Shown: positions 61,925-64,000 of the stretch, piece after piece
Position numbering within the stretch: position 1 is the first letter of the stretch
Layout of the letters: each line of letters opens with the position of its first letter
Source: Apus apus
Taxonomy: Eukaryota > Chordata > Aves > Apodiformes > Apodidae
Assembly: GCF_020740795.1 (NCBI RefSeq)
Contig: NC_067301.1
Coordinates: 5,518,001 to 5,582,000 of the forward strand
Direction: 5' to 3'
Length of the DNA stretch: 64,000 nucleotides
Position numbers and translations under genes: made by a program
Notes under the pieces: generated by a model
The model's input: the letters and a program-made list of their open reading frames with translations, nothing else
Database searches by the model: none
What the model was told of the DNA's origin: nothing

Positions 61925-64000
61925 GCTGACTTTAATGTGATCATCATCACTTCTTTAAACTTAATGTATCACAATTCCCCCAATGACAATGAGCAGTGTC
62001 ATTTTCTCTGGGTCTTTCCTGGAAAATCTTGCATTGCACTTGACTGTAGGTTTATCTGAAGTAATTAACTTATGAATTGAAAGCTTGTTTCTGCTTGCAG
62101 TGATGAGTAAATGTGTTGTTGGTAGTCACTGATCATATGAGGAACTAATATTTGTGCAGCAGTTGTAGAATTTGTTTAGTGTTTTCTTGTTTTGTTGAAT
62201 TTTGTGTACTAGAAGTTAAACCCCAAACTTGTCACAGAGATACTGTCTTCTTATGTCATGTTTCATATAGGTAGAAAGAAAACTAGTAACCGTACATAAG
62301 TCTATATACTTTTTTTTTCCAGTGCAATTAATCTTGCTTTCTACATAGTGGAGTTCATTGTTAACAAAATAGAGAACACACAGGGAGGAAAAAACATAAG
62401 GAGAAATATTTTCAGCCATTTTTCCAGTTACAAACCTCACATGTGTAACTGGTCAGAACTGCAGGTGTAGAATTTTAAGATGAAGCTTTATAAATACTTG
62501 CTGAAGCTTTTGGTAAACTGTAGGTTAATTTATCATTTAATTGTATTTTATAGTCAACTGATTCTTCTGGTAACTCACAGCTGAAGGTGTAAAGAGTAGC
62601 CCAGTCTGTTAGGTTTCTACCTAAACTGTGTTATGTGGACATTTAAATATATCAGTATATTAAGACTTGTCATCTTCTTGTAAGAAGTACCATTGAGAGG
62701 TTTGGATATAACCAGTTCTATAAAAGCTGAATAAAGCATTTATATAATTTGTAAAAATATGAGGCTTATTTTTTGTTTGGAAAATTCTTTGAAAACAACA
62801 TTAATTTTAAGCAAAATAAATTTCAATTTGTGTATGAAACGACAAGAAAAGTGTATTTTTACTGCTGAAATGAAATAATTATTAAAAAAAAATGTTACAG
62901 CTTTTCAAATTTTGGACTAATTTATTTAACAACTTGAGTAACACAGCTCAGCTTAGAGGAAATTTTCAGCTTGACAGGACTTTCCTTTAGCATTGACCCC
63001 TTCAGTCCATCACTTAATTTATATTTCCTTCTTGTCTCTCAAGTTCTTTACATGTAGTGGCTGAGGAGTGTTGGGGTTGAATGTTTGCTTCTGTTAAGAC
63101 AGTGCTTTAAATCATTGTCGTGGCAGCTCTGGAGTTCTGGGTTAAAGGCCTTCCTCATTTCTTCAACGTTGGAAATCATGTCAGTGCTTGAGATGGCTGT
63201 CACTTACTGCAGTGTGACATATGGGCACTTCTTACAGCAGGTTTTATAAATCACTTTTCAGAGCCATGATGGGAAATGGTTATGTGAACAGTTAAGGCCT
63301 TGTCATTGAAGGACTGATAATCTTTAGTGAGAGGGAGGAGAAAAGGTAGAACTAGTCAGCTGGAGACAGGAACCACTTAAAGCCATATGCTGCAGCCACA
63401 GCAGCTCAGCAGGCTGCTCTGAAATCAGGTCAAGAAAAGGTTCTACCTTTTGCTGTCTTTACACGAGTAATGGGTTTTTGCTTTGCAGCCAAATGTAGAA
63501 AACCAAGATACCTGTTACTAAAATTAAGTTTTCACACTAGGAAATGGTTTGATGCCTCTTTTGCAATTCAAAATACTTAATCTATAAATTGACAGTGTAT
63601 GGTTATTGTCCCAATAAAACAATGATTAAGAGCAGTGGGTTTTTCTCTGTTATTCAGGCCTCATCAGAAGTTTATTACACTTCCAACTTTAGCTTTTCTT
63701 TAATCACTGTTTCCAATTGCTAAGGCAGCTTGCAGCAGTTGACGGGCAGACTGTGGATCAAATTTCAGAAACCATTTGCCTGAAGCATTTGTGTAAAAAT
63801 GTCTGAAGTAGAAATCATTTTTGTCAGGAGGGAAAATGAGTTTAGATACCAAGGCTGAGGGAAGTAAAAAGGCTATGTGGAAGATGTGTGAGAAACAACT
63901 GTGTGCTAATGCAGGAGAAACTGAGAGATGAAGGGGCATGATTGTCATGGCAAGATTTAATGATCTCAGGAGTGACTGTAACTAGTAATGAAGCCTGGGG

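Larger units (their letters stand above)
58336..64000 (+). other. PRDM2: PRDM2 intron 1 (5' part, runs off the window)
   Basis: AT-rich, with a clear T- and G-excess on the plus strand (for example 62161-62220: 31 T, 14 A, 13 G, 2 C), consistent with transcription from left to right. It includes a GGAA tetranucleotide run (59017-59036) and a 26-nt hairpin (61899-61924). No coding exon was recognised. Confidence 0.6.

Noticed and set aside
1-64000. CRISPR arrays, operons, phage or insertion sequences, tRNA/rRNA genes, endogenous retroviral LTRs
   Set aside because: No regularly spaced direct repeats except the intronic minisatellite, no internal promoter boxes or cloverleaf seen, and no LTR, primer-binding site or pol-like frame recognised. 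The window is plainly vertebrate nuclear DNA.

Overview
This is eukaryotic nuclear DNA from a vertebrate, most likely a bird. Coding sequence sits in short exons with GT-AG borders, separated by long AT-rich introns and intergenic DNA. The recognisable interspersed repeats are 3'-truncated CR1 LINEs, one ending in the ATTCTATGATTCTG-type tail typical of avian CR1, plus a few old MIR-like SINE remnants. I see no Alu, L1 or B-type SINEs and no prokaryotic features. Crocodilians and turtles also carry CR1, so the bird call is an inference.

Three genes can be read, in the order and orientation of human 1p36.21. (1) LRRC38 is on the minus strand, 2104-15474. Two coding exons give a 293-aa leucine-rich-repeat membrane protein, a gamma-type auxiliary subunit of BK potassium channels. 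(2) PDPN (podoplanin) is on the plus strand, 32243-44498. Six coding exons give a 147-aa type I membrane glycoprotein ending in the invariant tail RKMSGRYSP. (3) PRDM2 is on the plus strand. Only its CpG-island promoter, a non-coding first exon (donor at 57475/57476) and the start of intron 1 are inside the window; its coding exons lie beyond 64000. The PRDM2 call rests on gene order and promoter architecture, because no PRDM2 protein is encoded here.

Layout: 1-2103, LRRC38 3' UTR or flank with a MIR; 2104-15474, LRRC38 with a 12.5-kb intron; 15475-31860, intergenic with two CR1s, MIR remnants and a near-perfect 44-bp palindrome; 31860-45670, PDPN promoter, gene and 3' UTR; 45670-57200, intergenic, with a sharp strand-composition flip near 55.4-55.6 kb; 57200-57740, CpG island and PRDM2 exon 1; 57775-58335, a G-rich minisatellite of about 21 units; 58335-64000, PRDM2 intron 1.

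The three genes are neighbours by conserved synteny and are not a functional unit: one is an ion-channel modulator, one a cell-surface mucin-like protein, one a PR/SET zinc-finger regulator. The most interesting items are the compositional switch upstream of PRDM2, the minisatellite that repeats a splice-donor-like GTGAGT motif inside intron 1, the divergent podoplanin ectodomain, and the palindrome at 20922-20965. I found no convincing new multi-gene system. The long minus-strand open frames near 57-58.4 kb are by-products of the minisatellite and CpG island.
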